This document shows, one piece after another, positions 1 through 10,460 of a stretch of DNA of 64,000 bases. Source of the DNA: CAYPAV01 sp964408805 (GTDB taxonomy: Bacteria > Pseudomonadota > Alphaproteobacteria > UBA8366); the NCBI GenBank assembly GCA_964408805.1, contig CAYPAV010000011.1, positions 1 through 64,000 on the forward strand. The letters are read 5' to 3'. The position numbers were made by a program, and so were the translations under genes. The notes beneath the pieces are model-generated. The model searched no databases, was not told the origin of the DNA, and saw only the letters and a program-made list of their open reading frames with translations. Position 1 is the stretch's first letter. Every line of letters begins with the position of its first letter.

Positions 1-3
1 TCG

Positions 4-78
4 TGGTTGCGGGGGTAGGATTTGAACCTACGACCTTCAGGTTATGAGCCTGACGCGTTGCCAATTTATGGGGCCACG
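4..78 (-). tRNA. tRNA-Met(CAT)-like gene, 3' half intact, 5' half degenerate
   Basis: On the minus strand positions 53-4 give an intact anticodon arm (stem TCAGG/CCTGA, loop CTCATAA with anticodon CAT at 46-44), variable loop, T arm (GTAGG/CCTAC), 3' acceptor strand CCCCGCA and an encoded CCA at 6-4. This 3' half closely resembles alphaproteobacterial initiator tRNA. The stretch that should form the 5' acceptor strand and D arm (about 78-54) does not pair: no GCGGGG-like strand is present and the D stem is lost. It is therefore more likely a tRNA 3' remnant, such as an attachment-site duplicate, than a working tRNA. Confidence 0.6.
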
Positions 79-252
79 TGGTTATTTTCTTGATCGGCCC
101 AGACAGGCCATAAAATTTAATGAATGATTTTTATACACTGCTCCTGTATTGCCTATTTATTAGCCATTATGTGCTCGACTATGTTCGCCTGTGAATCGTC
201 CCGATTATATTTAACTTATTTATTTCAACATCTTACATGCATCTTCAACATT

Positions 253-268
253 TGGCACACCCCTTGCC
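253..268 (+). promoter_or_regulatory. sigma-54 (-24/-12) promoter of the urea operon
   Basis: TGGCAC at 253-258, five bases, then TTGC at 264-267 matches the RpoN consensus TGGCAC-N5-TTGC, with the invariant GG and GC ten bases apart. Transcription would start near 278-280, which makes the ATG at 281 unusable and supports the ATG at 314 as the urtA start. Sigma-54 with NtrC is the standard nitrogen-starvation control for urea uptake. I did not find a convincing NtrC enhancer pair in the upstream AT-rich 80-250 region. Confidence 0.75.
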
Positions 269-313
269 ATATAGCCCCCCATGTACAACGAATCTTTCGG
301 TGGGAGACATTTC

Positions 314-1603
314 ATGAAGACGTTCAAGACAGTTGCGCGCGGGCTGGCGGTTGCCGGTGTCGCCGCGACGATGATGACGGCGCCGCTCGCGAATGCGGCA
401 GAGACGATCAAGGTCGGCGTACTGCACTCGCTGTCCGGCACCATGGCGATCAGCGAGACCACGTTGAAGGACACGATCCTGATGATGGTCGACGATATCA
501 ACAAGAAGGGCGGCCTCCTTGGCAGACAAGTCGAGGCGGTGGTCGTCGATCCGGCCTCGAACTGGCCCCTTTTCGCGGAGAAGGCGCGCGAGCTCCTGAC
601 CGTGCACAAGGTGGACGTGGTGTTCGGCAACTGGACCTCGGTCTCGCGAAAATCCGTGCTGCCGGTGTTCGAGGAGCTGAACGGCATGCTGTTCTATCCG
701 GTGCAGTATGAGGGCGAGGAAAGCTCGCGGAACGTCTTCTATACCGGCGCGGCCCCGAACCAACAGGCCATTCCGGCGGTCAATTACTTGATGAGCGAGG
801 ACGGCGGCGAAGCAAAGCGCTGGGTGCTGCTCGGCACCGATTACGTCTATCCCCGCACCACCAACAAGATCCTCCGCGCCTATCTCCATTCGAAGGGTGT
901 CAAGGACTCCGACATCATGGAGAGCTACACCCCGTTCGGGCATTCCGATTGGCAGACCATCGTCGCCTCGGTGAAGCAATTCGCCTCGGCCGGCAAGAAG
1001 ACCGCGGTCGTCTCGACGATCAATGGCGACGCCAACGTCCCCTTCTATAAGGAGCTGGCGAACCAGGGCATCAAGGCCGAGGATATCCCGGTCGTGGCCT
1101 TCTCCGTCGGCGAGGAAGAGCTGGCCGGGCTCGACACCAAGCCCTTGGTCGGCCATCTCGCAGCCTGGAACTATTTCATGAGCGTGGAGACGCCGGAGAA
1201 CGCCGCCTTCATCAAGCAGTGGCACGCCTTCATCAAGGACAAGAAGCGCGTCACCAACGATCCCATGGAAGCCCACTATATCGGCTTCAAGATGTGGACC
1301 CAGGCGGTCAAGCAGGCCGGTTCCACCTCGGTCGACGCGGTTCGCCAGGCCATGTACGGCCAGAAGGTCAAGAACCTCACGGGCGGCATCGCGGTCATGA
1401 ATACCAACCATCACCTCTCCAAGCCGGTGCTGATCGGCGAGGTGCAGGAAGACGGCCAATTCGACATCGTCTGGAAGACCGATGGCGTAGTGAAGGGCGA
1501 TGCCTGGAGCGACTTCATCGCGGAGAGCAAGAAGCTAATCGCCGACTGGACCTATCCTTGGGTCTGCGGCAATTGTAAAAAGGCAAAATACATGTCGAAC
1601 TGA
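314..1603 (+). CDS. urtA: urea ABC transporter substrate-binding protein UrtA
   Basis: Periplasmic urea receptor of the UrtABCDE importer, 429 aa. Residues 1-28 form a Sec signal peptide with likely cleavage after ANA, followed by a type I periplasmic-binding fold (IKVGVLHSLSGTMAISE near the mature N terminus, then NWTSVSRKSVLPVFEE and FYPVQYEGEESS, all typical of UrtA). The start at 314 is preferred over the upstream ATG at 281: it has GGGAG seven bases upstream, begins the signal peptide, and the sigma-54 promoter would start transcription at about 279. It is the first gene of a urt-ure cluster of twelve same-strand genes. Confidence 0.95.
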   Translation: MKTFKTVARGLAVAGVAATMMTAPLANAAETIKVGVLHSLSGTMAISETTLKDTILMMVDDINKKGGLLGRQVEAVVVDPASNWPLFAEKARELLTVHKVDVVFGNWTSVSRKSVLPVFEELNGMLFYPVQYEGEESSRNVFYTGAAPNQQAIPAVNYLMSEDGGEAKRWVLLGTDYVYPRTTNKILRAYLHSKGVKDSDIMESYTPFGHSDWQTIVASVKQFASAGKKTAVVSTINGDANVPFYKELANQGIKAEDIPVVAFSVGEEELAGLDTKPLVGHLAAWNYFMSVETPENAAFIKQWHAFIKDKKRVTNDPMEAHYIGFKMWTQAVKQAGSTSVDAVRQAMYGQKVKNLTGGIAVMNTNHHLSKPVLIGEVQEDGQFDIVWKTDGVVKGDAWSDFIAESKKLIADWTYPWVCGNCKKAKYMSN

Positions 1604-1628
1604 TCCGGACCAAGCGGTCATGGCGGCC

Positions 1629-1666
1629 GGTGCGGTCTCACTCGTCGGGACCTCATCGGCCGCACC
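1629..1666 (+). terminator. inverted repeat in the urtA-urtB gap
   Basis: GGTGCGG (1629-1635) and CCGCACC (1660-1666) can form a 7-bp stem around a 24-base loop, 25 bases after the urtA stop. There is no T-tract. It may stabilise the urtA transcript or attenuate read-through so the binding protein is made in excess, as is common in ABC importer operons; this function is inference. Confidence 0.3.
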
Positions 1667-1740
1667 GCCGTTTGGCCAACGGAAGAATGAAACACAAATA
1701 ATAAAATTCGTTGCTTGCGCGGGGTTGAGAATCAATAGAA

Positions 1741-3438
1741 ATGAAGGCCTTGTTTCCAAACGGCGGTGGACGTCCAAAAGGCTACCGCCGTCTTTCGCGC
1801 CATTTCCTCCCCCTCGTGGTGTTCTTTCTTGGGGTCTCCATCGCGGGACCGGCCGCCGCCGAGACCAAGCTGGCGGATTTCGCCGGCCTCGTCGCCGGAC
1901 TTGCGGAAAAGGGTTTCAAGAAAAAGGCGGCGGCGATCGATGCGCTGGCGGCGACCGGCGATCCCCGCGCGGTGACCATTCTGGAAGCGATGCTGGCGCG
2001 GCGCCTGTTCCAATTGAAGGCCGACAAGTCGGTCGTGATCGGTGAGAAGACGGGGACGAAGTATCGTGTTCGCTTCGCCGCGACCGGCGCCGAGATCGCC
2101 ACGGTCAAAAAATCGAAATTGAAGAAGATCCGGATCAACAATCGCCTTCGCAAGAAGCTGCGCGGCGCCATCGGCGCGCTCAGCCTCCATCACAAGGATC
2201 CGGCACGGCGCATGGCCGCGGCCGACGCGGTCTTCAAATCACGGGCGCCCGCGATGATGGCGCCCTTGGCGGCGGCCTTGGAGAGCGAGCCCGACGCCGA
2301 CGTGAAAGCCCGGATGACCCGCGCCCTCGCCGCGATCCGTCTCCTCCACGTAAAATTTTCCAAGGTGCGGATTCGTGCCGTCCGGACTCTCGCCACCTAT
2401 CCCGACCCCGATGTGCGGGGATTGCTGAACGGCCTCCTGGTCAGCGATGACAAGGGCAAACCCCTTGAGGCCGACCCCTCCGTCCGCGCGGCGGCGGCCG
2501 CCGCAATCGAGGAGATGGAACGAAGTGCCGCGTTCTGGGGGGCGGTCCAGAACCTGTTCCAGGGCATCAGCCTCGGGTCGGTGCTGCTCTTGGCCGCGAT
2601 CGGGTTGGCCATCACCTTCGGTGTCATGGGGGTCATCAACATGGCCCATGGCGAGATGGTGATGCTGGGCGCCTATACGACTTTCGTGGTCCAGGAAGGA
2701 TTCCGCGCCTATGCCCCGGAATTCTTCGACCTCTCCCTCTTCGCGGCGGTACCGGCGGCGTTTCTGGTCGCGGGGCTGGTGGGTGTCGCGATCGAGCGCG
2801 GGGTCATCCAGTTCCTCTACGGCCGTCCGCTCGAGACCTTGCTCGCGACTTGGGGGCTGAGCCTGATCCTGCAACAGATCGTCCGCAGCATCTTCGGACC
2901 AACCAACCGGCAAGTCGGCACGCCCTCTTGGATGCAGGGGGCGTATGAGACCGCCGAGGGACTCACCCTGACCTACAACCGGATCGCCATCATCATTTTC
3001 GCCGGGCTGGTGATCGCCATGCTGCTGGTAATCATGCGGAAATCCTGGTTCGGCCTGCAGATGCGCGCGGTGACCCAGAACCGCTCGATGGCCAGTGCCA
3101 TGGGCATTCGAACGGGGTGGATCGACGCGCTGACCTTTGGCCTCGGCTCCGGCGTTGCCGGGATGGCGGGGGTGGCGCTCAGCCAGATCGACAATGTCAG
3201 CCCCAATCTCGGCCAGGCCTATATCATCGATTCCTTCCTCGTCGTGGTTTTCGGCGGCGTCGGCAATCTGTGGGGAACGCTGGTCGGCGCCATGTCGCTC
3301 GGCGTCGTCAACAAGTTCCTCGAGCCCTATTCGGGGGCCGTCCTCGGCAAGATCCTGGTCCTGGTGGTCGTCATTCTATTCATCCAGAAGCGCCCGCGCG
3401 GGTTGTTCGCGCTCAAGGGCCGCGCGGTGGAGAATTAG
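1741..3438 (+). CDS. urtB: urea ABC transporter permease UrtB
   Basis: Inner-membrane permease subunit, 565 aa. Residues 1-40 resemble a signal/anchor ending AAAE, residues 41-260 form the soluble HEAT-like N-terminal extension characteristic of UrtB, and residues 265-560 are a LivH-type permease with about eight membrane segments (NLFQGISLGSVLLLAAIGLA, GVINMAHGEMVMLGAYT, DSFLVVVFGGVGNLWGTL). The HGEM motif and total length fit the UrtB family. It lies 137 bp after urtA and 3 bp before urtC. The shine-dalgarno of the ATG at 1741 is weak. Confidence 0.95.
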   Translation: MKALFPNGGGRPKGYRRLSRHFLPLVVFFLGVSIAGPAAAETKLADFAGLVAGLAEKGFKKKAAAIDALAATGDPRAVTILEAMLARRLFQLKADKSVVIGEKTGTKYRVRFAATGAEIATVKKSKLKKIRINNRLRKKLRGAIGALSLHHKDPARRMAAADAVFKSRAPAMMAPLAAALESEPDADVKARMTRALAAIRLLHVKFSKVRIRAVRTLATYPDPDVRGLLNGLLVSDDKGKPLEADPSVRAAAAAAIEEMERSAAFWGAVQNLFQGISLGSVLLLAAIGLAITFGVMGVINMAHGEMVMLGAYTTFVVQEGFRAYAPEFFDLSLFAAVPAAFLVAGLVGVAIERGVIQFLYGRPLETLLATWGLSLILQQIVRSIFGPTNRQVGTPSWMQGAYETAEGLTLTYNRIAIIIFAGLVIAMLLVIMRKSWFGLQMRAVTQNRSMASAMGIRTGWIDALTFGLGSGVAGMAGVALSQIDNVSPNLGQAYIIDSFLVVVFGGVGNLWGTLVGAMSLGVVNKFLEPYSGAVLGKILVLVVVILFIQKRPRGLFALKGRAVEN

Positions 3439-3441
3439 GCC

Positions 3442-4602
3442 ATGGACCGCCGGAGCTTCATCATGGACCTCTGGGCCGACCTTCCGGTCGGTGGGCGGGT
3501 GCTTTTGGGCCTCCTGGCGGCGGCAGCCATCCTGGTGCCGATCCTGAACCTGGCGCTACCGGAATCCTCGCCCTTCCATGTCTCGACCTTCATCGTGGCC
3601 CTGCTCGGCAAGTATCTCTGCTTCGCGCTTCTCGCGATCAGCGTCGATCTGATCTGGGGGTTCGGCGGCATTCTCAGCCTGGGGCACGGCGCCTTTTTTG
3701 CCCTCGGCGGCTATGCGATGGGGATGTACCTGATGCGCCAGATCGGCGATCGCGGCGTCTACGGCAACGCGGTCCTGCCGGACTTCATGGTGTTCCTGAA
3801 CTGGAAGGAGTTGCCGTGGTACTGGCTGGGCTTCGATTTCTTCCCCTTCGCCCTGTTGATGGTGGTCTTCGTACCGGGACTCCTCGCCTTCGTCTTCGGA
3901 TTTTTCGCTTTCCGATCCAGGGTCACCGGGGTTTATCTCTCGATCATCACCCAGGCGATGACCTTCGCCTTGATGCTGGCTTTCTTCCGCAACGACATGG
4001 GTTTCGGCGGCAACAACGGTCTGACCGACTTCAAGGACCTGCTGGGATTCGGCCTGCAGACGGATGGGATGCGGGCCGCCCTCTTCATCGCCTCGGCCGT
4101 CGCCCTGGCGGCGGGTTATCTGGTCGCCCACGCCATCGTCAAATCAAAGCTCGGCCGGGTCCTGGTCGCGATCCGCGACGCCGAGGACCGGACACGCTTC
4201 CTCGGCTATCGGGTCGAGCACTACAAGCTTTTTGTCTTCACCGTCTCGGCCATGCTGGCGGGACTGGCGGGGGCGCTTTACGTGCCGCAGGTGGGCATCA
4301 TCAATCCCGGCGAATTCTCGCCCGCGAATTCGATCGAAATCGTCGTCTGGGTCGCGATCGGCGGCCGCGGCACCTTGTTCGGCGCCGCCCTGGGCGCCGT
4401 TTTGGTGAATCTGGCGAAGACTTATTTCACCGGGGCTTGGCCGGAAATTTGGCTCTTCTTCCTGGGTGGCCTGTTCGTCTTCGCGACCCTTTTCCTGCCG
4501 CGCGGAATCGTCGGTATTTTCACGCGCGACGGCGGGCCGAAACGCGGGCTCGAACGCCTGCGGCAATGGATCGGGCGGCTTTCGCCTGGGGGGTCGTCAT
4601 GA
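3442..4602 (+). CDS. urtC: urea ABC transporter permease UrtC
   Basis: LivM-type second permease of the urea importer, 386 aa, with about eight to ten hydrophobic segments. Recognisable family blocks are SVDLIWGFGGILSLGHGAFF near residue 65 and VGIINPGEFSPANSIEIVVW near residue 285. The start follows the urtB stop by three bases; an in-frame ATG at 3463 is an alternative. Its stop overlaps the urtD start by four bases (ATGA at 4599-4602), indicating translational coupling. Confidence 0.95.
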   Translation: MDRRSFIMDLWADLPVGGRVLLGLLAAAAILVPILNLALPESSPFHVSTFIVALLGKYLCFALLAISVDLIWGFGGILSLGHGAFFALGGYAMGMYLMRQIGDRGVYGNAVLPDFMVFLNWKELPWYWLGFDFFPFALLMVVFVPGLLAFVFGFFAFRSRVTGVYLSIITQAMTFALMLAFFRNDMGFGGNNGLTDFKDLLGFGLQTDGMRAALFIASAVALAAGYLVAHAIVKSKLGRVLVAIRDAEDRTRFLGYRVEHYKLFVFTVSAMLAGLAGALYVPQVGIINPGEFSPANSIEIVVWVAIGGRGTLFGAALGAVLVNLAKTYFTGAWPEIWLFFLGGLFVFATLFLPRGIVGIFTRDGGPKRGLERLRQWIGRLSPGGSS

Positions 4603-5390
4603 GCAGTGTCCCGCAAAGCTGGGTCCGGGTCGGCGCCGAGAACGAGGGCCGCTTCGACCCCATTCTCTATCTCGATGGGGTGAGCGTCTCCTTCGACGGT
4701 TTCAAGGCGCTGAACGGTCTCAGTTTCTATGTCGATCCCGGCGAACTACGAACGGTCATCGGTCCCAATGGGGCGGGCAAGACGACCATGATGGACGTGA
4801 TCACCGGCAAGACGCGGCCCGATACGGGCCAGATTTATTTCCGGGGCTCGGTCGATCTCACCAAGCAGGACGAAACCTCGATCGCCAATCTCGGCATCGG
4901 CCGGAAATTCCAGAAGCCGACCGTGTTCGAAAGCCACACCGTGTTCGAGAACCTGGAACTGGCGCTGGCGGGCAACCGGACGGCGCGGGCCTCGCTGTTC
5001 TTCCGCCTCTCGGGCGAAGCCGGCGACCGGATCGCCACCGTCTTGGATACCATCGCCTTGGCGGACTCTTCCGATATGACGGCGGGCGCCCTGTCGCATG
5101 GCCAAAAACAGTGGCTCGAGATCGGGATGCTGTTGATCCAGGACCCGGAGCTCCTGCTGGTCGACGAACCGGCCGCCGGCATGACCGACGCCGAGACCGA
5201 GCAGACCGCAATCCTGCTCCGCGAAATCGCCACCAACCATTCCCTCGTCGTCGTCGAGCATGACATGGAATTCGTGCGCGCGCTGAATTCCAAGGTGACC
5301 GTGCTGCACGAAGGATCGGTTCTCGCCGAGGGCTCGATGGATATGGTGCAGAACGACCAGAACGTCATCGAAGTCTATCTGGGGCGCTAG
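4599..5390 (+). CDS. urtD: urea ABC transporter ATP-binding protein UrtD
   Basis: Cytoplasmic ATPase of the urea importer, 263 aa, LivG type. Walker A is GPNGAGKTTMMD (about residues 53-64), the signature is LSHGQKQWLEIG, and Walker B is LLLVDEPAAGMTD followed by the switch His in VVVEHDMEFV. The reading frame is open far upstream, but the ATG at 4599, overlapping the urtC stop as ATGA, gives the family length and N terminus. Confidence 0.95.
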   Translation: MSSVPQSWVRVGAENEGRFDPILYLDGVSVSFDGFKALNGLSFYVDPGELRTVIGPNGAGKTTMMDVITGKTRPDTGQIYFRGSVDLTKQDETSIANLGIGRKFQKPTVFESHTVFENLELALAGNRTARASLFFRLSGEAGDRIATVLDTIALADSSDMTAGALSHGQKQWLEIGMLLIQDPELLLVDEPAAGMTDAETEQTAILLREIATNHSLVVVEHDMEFVRALNSKVTVLHEGSVLAEGSMDMVQNDQNVIEVYLGR

Positions 5391-5393
5391 GGC

Positions 5394-6089
5394 ATGCTGA
5401 TCGTCTCGGACCTCGATCTTTTCTACGGCGCTAGCCAGGCGCTCCGAAAGGTCTCGCTCTCGGCGACCAAGGGAGCCGTGACCTGTATTCTCGGCCGGAA
5501 CGGCGTCGGCAAGACGAGCCTTCTCAAGGCGATTGTCGGGCAACAGGAAGTCGCCGGCGGCTCAATCACTTGGGAGGATGAGGAGATCGCCGCCCTCCCC
5601 GTCCATGCCCGCACCCGGAAGGGCATCGCCTATGTGCCGCAGGGCCGCGAGATCTTTCCGCTTCTCACCGTCGGCGAGAACCTGCGCACCGGCTTCGCGC
5701 CGCTTGCCCGCGAGAACCGCAATATTCCGGGCGAGGTCTTCGAACTGTTCCCGGTGCTCTACGATATGCTGGGGCGACGCGGCGGCGACCTTTCCGGCGG
5801 GCAGCAACAACAGCTTGCAATCGCGCGCGCCCTCGTGACCCGGCCCCGCCTCTTGATCCTGGATGAGCCCACCGAAGGCATCCAACCTTCGATCATCAAG
5901 GACATCGAGCGCGTCATCGGGCTGTTGCGTGATCGCGGCGACATGGCGATCCTGCTGGTCGAGCAATATTTCGAATTCGCCCGCGACCTGGCGGACGCCT
6001 TTGCGGTGATGGACCGCGGCGAGGTCGTCCTCTCCGGGTCTCGCGGCGAATTGGTGGAAAGCGATGTTCGTCGACACCTTACCGTCTGA
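5394..6089 (+). CDS. urtE: urea ABC transporter ATP-binding protein UrtE
   Basis: Second ATPase of the urea importer, 231 aa, LivF type. Walker A GRNGVGKTSLLK, signature LSGGQQQQLAIARAL, Walker B LLILDEPTEGIQPSI and the switch His in LVEQYFEF region (Q in place of H, usual for LivF-type proteins) are visible. It starts three bases after urtD and its last 26 bases overlap ureD, tying urea import to urease assembly in one transcription unit. Confidence 0.95.
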   Translation: MLIVSDLDLFYGASQALRKVSLSATKGAVTCILGRNGVGKTSLLKAIVGQQEVAGGSITWEDEEIAALPVHARTRKGIAYVPQGREIFPLLTVGENLRTGFAPLARENRNIPGEVFELFPVLYDMLGRRGGDLSGGQQQQLAIARALVTRPRLLILDEPTEGIQPSIIKDIERVIGLLRDRGDMAILLVEQYFEFARDLADAFAVMDRGEVVLSGSRGELVESDVRRHLTV

Positions 6090-6930
6090 AAAGACCGTGC
6101 CCGATCGTCCGCCGACCCGCATGACCGGCCGGGCAGCAGTGACATTCGGAAAACGGGACGGGGCGACCCGGCTGCGCCATTTGGAACAGCGCGCACCGCT
6201 TCGCGTGCTTTTCCCCAGGCCGGCCCGGGACGATCTCCCGATCGCGGCCCTGGTGACCACATCGGGCGGTCTCGTCGGCGGCGACCGGATGGAGATCGAG
6301 CTTGCGGTCGAACCCGAGGCTCGCGCAATTGCCGTGGCGCAGGCCGCGGAGAAGGTTTATCGCTCGACGGGTGCCGATGCCGGAGTCGACATTTCTCTTT
6401 CGGTCGATGACGCGGGCTGGCTCGAATGGCTGCCGCAGGAAACCATTCTCTTCGACGGCGCCCGGCTGGTTCGGCGGACACGGATCGATGTGGTCCCGAC
6501 CGGGCGATTGCTTGCCGGGGAATGCCTGGTCTTCGGCCGTGTTGCCCGGGGCGAGCAATTCCGTCGCGGCCGCCTTCGCGAATCCTGGGAGGTGCGCCGT
6601 TCGAGCCGGCTGGTCTGGGCCGACCGGTTCCATCTCGAGGACGATATCGATCGCGTGCTGGCAACGCCGGCCGGCCTTGCCGGGGCGCGGGCCTATGCAA
6701 CGGCAATCTACGTCTCCCCGGACGCGGCGGATTTCTTAGAGCCCGCGCGAGGCTGGGCCGCGCATGACGGTGTCCGCGCGGGCGTGACCTGCATCGATCG
6801 CGTTTTGATCACGCGCTGGCTCGGTTGGGACGCGGCTCTTGTGCGTGGCGCTTTCGAGACGTTTTGGAGTGAAATTCGATGCGCGGCCGGCGGCCTTCCA
6901 AAATGCCTGCCGCGCCTCTGGCATATCTAG
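6064..6930 (+). CDS. ureD: urease accessory protein UreD
   Basis: Nickel-delivery scaffold that binds apo-urease and recruits UreF and UreG; 288 aa, matching the family. Typical blocks are RLRHLEQRAPLRVLFP, ALVTTSGGLVGGDRMEIEL and WLEWLPQETILFDGAR. The start at 6064 has GGTGGA upstream and overlaps urtE by 26 bases; the ATG at 6121 is possible but would remove part of the conserved N terminus. Confidence 0.93.
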   Translation: MFVDTLPSEKTVPDRPPTRMTGRAAVTFGKRDGATRLRHLEQRAPLRVLFPRPARDDLPIAALVTTSGGLVGGDRMEIELAVEPEARAIAVAQAAEKVYRSTGADAGVDISLSVDDAGWLEWLPQETILFDGARLVRRTRIDVVPTGRLLAGECLVFGRVARGEQFRRGRLRESWEVRRSSRLVWADRFHLEDDIDRVLATPAGLAGARAYATAIYVSPDAADFLEPARGWAAHDGVRAGVTCIDRVLITRWLGWDAALVRGAFETFWSEIRCAAGGLPKCLPRLWHI

Positions 6931-6948
6931 GGATAGGGAGGAAATGCG

Positions 6949-7251
6949 GTGAATCTGACCCCACGGGAGAAAGACAAGCTCCTCGTCGCGATGGCGGCAA
7001 TGGTGGCGCGGCGGCGGCTGGAGCGCGGCGTGAAGCTCAATTATCCGGAGGCGATCGCCCTGATTACCGATCACGTGGTCGAGGGCGCGCGCGACGGCAC
7101 CAGCGTCGCCGATCTGATGCGTGACGGCGCCGGTATCCTGGCCCGCGAACAGGTCATGGACGGGATCGCCGAGATGATCCACGAAATCCAGGTCGAGGCG
7201 ACCTTTCCCGACGGGACCAAGCTGGTCACCGTCCACGAACCGATCCGCTGA
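6949..7251 (+). CDS. ureA: urease subunit gamma
   Basis: Smallest structural subunit of urease, 100 aa. Starts at GTG 6949 preceded by GGGAGGAAA. Contains the family signature MNLTPREKDKLLVAMAAMVA and ends VTVHEPIR, diagnostic of UreA. It is a separate gene from ureB, as in most bacteria (gamma and beta are fused in Helicobacter). Confidence 0.97.
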   Translation: MNLTPREKDKLLVAMAAMVARRRLERGVKLNYPEAIALITDHVVEGARDGTSVADLMRDGAGILAREQVMDGIAEMIHEIQVEATFPDGTKLVTVHEPIR

Positions 7252-7261
7252 GGAGGGCGCG

Positions 7262-7573
7262 ATGATACCGGGCGAAATTATCTGCAAGGACGCCGCGATC
7301 ACCTTGAACGAGGGCCGCGAGACGGTGACGCTAAGCGTCGCCAACACCGGGGACCGGCCGGTCCAGGTCGGCTCGCACTATCATTTCCACGAGACCAATA
7401 GCGCGCTCGACTTCGACCGCGCGACGGCACGGGGCTTCCGCCTCGACATTCCAGCCGGCACCGCGGTCCGCTTCGAGCCGGGTCAAACCCGCGAGGTCCG
7501 TCTCGTTGCCTACGCCGGCGACCGCAGGGTTTACGGCTTCAACGGAGGCGTCAACGGCGCCTTGGAGGGTTGA
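7262..7573 (+). CDS. ureB: urease subunit beta
   Basis: Structural beta subunit of the urease trimer-of-trimers, 103 aa. Shows MIPGEIICKDAAITLNEGR at the N terminus and the central PVQVGSHYHFHETNSALDFD block that identifies UreB. Eleven bases separate it from ureA and three from ureC, with GAGGAG-like ribosome binding sequence before the start. Confidence 0.97.
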   Translation: MIPGEIICKDAAITLNEGRETVTLSVANTGDRPVQVGSHYHFHETNSALDFDRATARGFRLDIPAGTAVRFEPGQTREVRLVAYAGDRRVYGFNGGVNGALEG

Positions 7574-7576
7574 GCC

Positions 7577-9286
<1,710 letters not shown>

Positions 9287-9289
9287 GCC

Positions 9290-9766
9290 ATGCTGGTGCG
9301 CGCGACAACAGTGGAGACCGAGGGCAGCTGGCCGGCCAAGGCGGCGGTCGGCCGGGTGACGTTGAGCTTCGACGATCGTCATCGCCGGCGGCTCCGCCTG
9401 GCGACGGAGGACCGGTTCGAATTCCTGCTCGACCTCGAACGCGCCACCGTGCTCCGCGAGGGCGACGGGCTGCGCCTTGAGGACGGCCGTTGGGTCGCCG
9501 TCGCTGCCGCGGCGGAAGACGTGATTGACGCCCATGGCGAGACCCCGCAAGCAACAGCGCGCCTCGCCTGGCATCTCGGCAACCGCCATCTCCCGGTCCA
9601 GATCCTGGCGGATGGCGGCATCCGCTTCCGGAATGATCATGTTATCGAAGCAATGGTCCGGGGATTGGGCGGCCGGACGGCCCGGAAATCAGCGCCCTTC
9701 ACGCCCGAAGGCGGTGCCTATGAGGGGGGAAGCCACGGCCATTCCCATTCCCACGATCATGACTGA
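9290..9766 (+). CDS. ureE: urease accessory protein UreE, His-tailed
   Basis: Nickel metallochaperone, 158 aa. The N-terminal domain has DDRHRRRLRL and the C-terminal domain HLGNRHLPVQ with the Ni-binding HLGNRH region; the tail GGSHGHSHSHDHD supplies extra nickel sites. The start codon is ATG 9290. It overlaps ureF by eight bases. Confidence 0.95.
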   Translation: MLVRATTVETEGSWPAKAAVGRVTLSFDDRHRRRLRLATEDRFEFLLDLERATVLREGDGLRLEDGRWVAVAAAAEDVIDAHGETPQATARLAWHLGNRHLPVQILADGGIRFRNDHVIEAMVRGLGGRTARKSAPFTPEGGAYEGGSHGHSHSHDHD

Positions 9767-10460
9767 CAGTCTTCGCCCCCTAGATATCATCCGCCTCTCG
9801 GCCTGGCTCTCGCCCGCCTTCCCGGTCGGCGCCTTTACCTATTCGAGCGGGCTCGAATATGCCGTCGAAGCGAATCTCGTCGGTGATGCTGAGGATCTGC
9901 GGGATTGGCTGGAGACGATGCTCCGAGATGGCTTGGGTGCAATTGAGGGTGGGCTCTTCGCCCACGCCCACCGTGCCGCCCGGTCGGACGATCATGAGAC
10001 CCTCGCCGCAGCGATCGAATGGGGAGCTGTCCTGCGCCCAACGGCCGAACTCGCCCTGGAGAGCGCCGCCCAGGGAGAGGCCTTTCTGAAGACCCTGGCC
10101 GCCGCCTGGCCGCATCCCGGCGTCTCGCGCTTCCATGCACTTCTCGCCGAACTCGATCGCCCACCTGCCTATTCGGTCGCCGTGGGGACGGTTTGCGGAT
10201 ATCACGGTCTGCCGCTCGCGGCCTCGCTCGCCGCCTTCCTACATGCGGTCATCGCCAACCTGGTCTCGGCCGGAATTCGGCTCGTCCCGCTAGGGCAGAC
10301 CGGTGGGCAGTGGGTCATGGCGGCCCTGGAACCCGTACTCGCCGAGGCGGTCGAGACGGCACAAGACAGATCGCTCGACGATCTTGGTGCCGCAACCGCG
10401 ATGGTCGATTGGACGTCGATGCAACACGAAACCCAATATACGAGGCTATTCAGATCATGA
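9759..10460 (+). CDS. ureF: urease accessory protein UreF
   Basis: Helical accessory protein that bridges UreD and the UreG GTPase and gates GTP hydrolysis, 233 aa. Conserved blocks are WLSPAFPVGAFTYSSGLEYA near the N terminus and IRLVPLGQTGGQWVMAALEP near the C terminus. The ATG at 9759 lies within the ureE 3' end, and the stop overlaps the ureG start as ATGA. Confidence 0.95.
   Translation: MTDSLRPLDIIRLSAWLSPAFPVGAFTYSSGLEYAVEANLVGDAEDLRDWLETMLRDGLGAIEGGLFAHAHRAARSDDHETLAAAIEWGAVLRPTAELALESAAQGEAFLKTLAAAWPHPGVSRFHALLAELDRPPAYSVAVGTVCGYHGLPLAASLAAFLHAVIANLVSAGIRLVPLGQTGGQWVMAALEPVLAEAVETAQDRSLDDLGAATAMVDWTSMQHETQYTRLFRS

Noticed and set aside
3117..5390. A 757-codon plus-strand frame containing urtD
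   Set aside because: Only the part from 4599 is UrtD; the upstream portion is a shadow of urtB and urtC in another frame.
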